Part shown: positions 62,712-64,000 of the stretch, piece by piece
Layout of the letters: each line of letters starts with the position of its first letter
How positions within the stretch are numbered: position 1 is the stretch's first letter
Origin: XN24 sp035514535
GTDB lineage: Bacteria > Pseudomonadota > Gammaproteobacteria > Steroidobacterales > XN24
DNA length: 64,000 bases
Direction: 5' to 3'
Assembly: GCA_035514535.1 (NCBI GenBank)
Contig: DATKAZ010000055.1
Coordinates: 160,075-224,074, forward strand
Position numbers and translations under genes: made by a program
The notes under the pieces: model-generated
Seen by the model: only the letters and a program-made list of their open reading frames with translations
The model's database searches: none
What the model was told of the DNA's origin: nothing

Positions 62712-63701
62712 ATGCTCGATCGAGAAACGACATTCCACTGGGTAATCGCCGGAACGCTGATTCTGTCGGCCATCTGTGCCCCGCCCCCGAATGCTTCACG
62801 TTCAGGGACCGGCGCCGTCGAGCAAAGGCACGAAGGAGACGACTTGCTTCAAGCAACATCCATCAGGAGCATCGACATAGGCGGCGGTGTCGAGCTGTCG
62901 TACGTGGAGCACGGCACGGGCGAGCCAGTCGTACTCGTCCATGGGAGTCTTGCAGACCTTAGTTACTGGGAGCAGGCGCAGCAGATCGGCCTTCTCGGAG
63001 TGCGGTACCGCGTCATCGCCTACAGCCGGCGTTACAACCATCCGAACCGAAACGTTCCTACCGGAGACCATTCGCCCCTGGTAGAAGCGGCCGATCTGGT
63101 GAGGCTGCTGGACGCACTGGAGACGGGGCCGGTTCACCTGGTCGGCCACTCCTACGGCGCGTACACAGCTCTGGCATTGGCAATCGAGCATCCTGCGCGG
63201 CTGCGAACCCTCGTCCTGGCTGAGCCACCCATCATCTCCTGGCTACCCGACATTTCCGGGGGAGAGGGAATCCTGGAGGAATTTATGGCGCGCGTCTGGG
63301 AGCCGCTGGCCACAGCGTTTCGTGATGGAGGTGACGAGGGCGGGCTCGACTTTACCGCGCGCTGGTACTTCGGGGTTCCATATGGGGAGGTGGAGCCTTC
63401 CTGGCAGAAGCTGTTCCGTGACAATGTCGCGGAGTGGAGGGAACTGGCCGTCTCGCCCGCCACCTTCCCGGAGCTGGATTACGATCGCGTCCGAGGTCTC
63501 CGTGTTCCGACACTTCTCCTTTCCGGCGGAAAAAATGCCGGCGGGTTCAACGATCTCGTCGACCGCCATCTCCACCACCTGATCCCCGAGTCTGAGCGGA
63601 TCATCATCCCCGACGCCAGTCATGAGATGTTCCTGGACTTCCCGAAGGTTACTGCCGAAGCGATGTTGCGACACTTCGCCCGACACAGGGGTGCACATTG
63701 A
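62712..63701 (+). CDS. Exported alpha/beta hydrolase
   Basis: 329 residues from ATG 62712 with GGGAG upstream. A hydrophobic N-terminus (TTFHWVIAGTLILSAICAPPP) may be a signal peptide or anchor. Alpha/beta hydrolase motifs: VVLVHGSLADLSYWEQ, DRV-like SRRYNHPNRN loop, nucleophile GHSYGAYTALALA, and the Asp/His end TLLLSGGKNAGG ... DASHEMFLDFP. Complete catalytic set, substrate unknown. It may be an epoxide hydrolase or esterase relative. Confidence 0.83.
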   Translation: MLDRETTFHWVIAGTLILSAICAPPPNASRSGTGAVEQRHEGDDLLQATSIRSIDIGGGVELSYVEHGTGEPVVLVHGSLADLSYWEQAQQIGLLGVRYRVIAYSRRYNHPNRNVPTGDHSPLVEAADLVRLLDALETGPVHLVGHSYGAYTALALAIEHPARLRTLVLAEPPIISWLPDISGGEGILEEFMARVWEPLATAFRDGGDEGGLDFTARWYFGVPYGEVEPSWQKLFRDNVAEWRELAVSPATFPELDYDRVRGLRVPTLLLSGGKNAGGFNDLVDRHLHHLIPESERIIIPDASHEMFLDFPKVTAEAMLRHFARHRGAH

Positions 63702-63774
63702 TTTGCCTACCTGCCGGCCTTGCCACGGCGGGACCTTGGTTCGCAGATTACCTGTGCGGGAAAAACTCACCACG

Positions 63775-63851
63775 TTCTAACGAGGCAGTCGAACCAGTGT
63801 TACGGTGCGTGCATACGCACGGCCCGCGCCAGTTCGCATCGCAGGTTATCC
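63775..63851 (+). other. Possible degenerate attC site
   Basis: TTCTAAC at 63775 and GTTATCC at 63845 could be R'' and R', with inner complementary CGAAC and GTTCG and a central hairpin GTGCGT-GCAT-ACGCAC. Box matches are poor, so the call is tentative; its place, between two genes of the array, is as expected. Confidence 0.35.
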
Positions 63852-63904
63852 GGTGCATTAGGCTGGCGAGAGTCCCTTCTTGATACTCAGCTCAGGAGAT
63901 TGAA

Positions 63905-64000
63905 ATGACTCGAATCAGCGGCCTGATCGCTATACTGATTTCACTTTCCGCCTCCGCGGCCTCCGCTCCACCAACGCAGCACATCGCCGAAGGGCACCAA
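63905..64000 (+). CDS. Exported protein, partial
   Basis: 32 codons from ATG 63905 to the right window edge, behind GGAGA. The start is a signal peptide (RISGLIAILISLSASAASAPP). Nothing more can be said of its function. Confidence 0.6.
   Translation, partial: MTRISGLIAILISLSASAASAPPTQHIAEGHQ

Overview
The window is GC-rich chromosomal DNA of a gammaproteobacterium, spanning its replication-origin neighbourhood. The evidence is the origin-type gene order (dnaN and recF and gyrB on one side of dnaA, rpmH-rnpA-yidD-yidC-mnmE on the other), followed by mnmG, rsmG-parA-parB and a full F-type ATP synthase operon, together with SecB, NtrBC/GlnA and a GlyQ/GlyS pair. A deep-branching lineage (Woeseiales, Steroidobacterales or Chromatiales type) is a guess from gene content; no rRNA gene is present to test it. 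No tRNA or CRISPR array was seen.

Region by region. 1-6.4 kb: S41 peptidase (cut by the window edge) and EnvC on the minus strand, then a rhodanese, secB, gpsA, trmL (convergent), a class 1B-type dihydroorotate dehydrogenase and a UPF0316 membrane protein. 6.4-11 kb: a nitrogen-control block glnA, DUF4124 protein, ntrB, ntrC on the minus strand; glnA has a sigma-54 promoter and two NtrC sites spaced as at E. coli glnAp2. 11.2-15 kb: glyQ, glyS, acyltransferase. 15.2-22 kb: gyrB, recF (with two parS sites inside it), dnaN, the putative oriC, dnaA, and divergent rpmH. 22-31.8 kb: rnpA, yidD, yidC, an alpha/beta hydrolase-OsmC fusion, mnmE, a diguanylate cyclase, a TIR-TolB-like-TPR protein and mnmG. 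31.8-36.7 kb: three tandem OppA-like binding proteins with no permease. 36.7-43.3 kb: SIMPL protein, a metallo-hydrolase, an AcuI-like acrylyl-CoA reductase and the methylcitrate-cycle genes prpB, prpC, prpD. 43.4-52.7 kb: rsmG, parA, parB and atpIBEFHAGDC.

From 52.7 kb to the end lies an accessory region that reads as a chromosomal integron: a complete intI gene facing the atp operon, an attI-like boundary, then small unrelated genes of visibly lower GC, at least one good attC site, an IS3-family element sitting in another attC, IS remnants and broken genes. A 147-bp sequence that includes the intI start and attI boundary recurs twice more in the array, each time directly before a gene.

Two further patterns stand out: three 38-bp palindromes with identical outer arms and different cores, each placed just after a stop codon (after acuI, prpD and parB), and a DnaA-box/trio arrangement in oriC that resembles a basal unwinding system. 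Start codons were chosen from Shine-Dalgarno position, family alignment from memory and gene overlaps; database searches could not be run.
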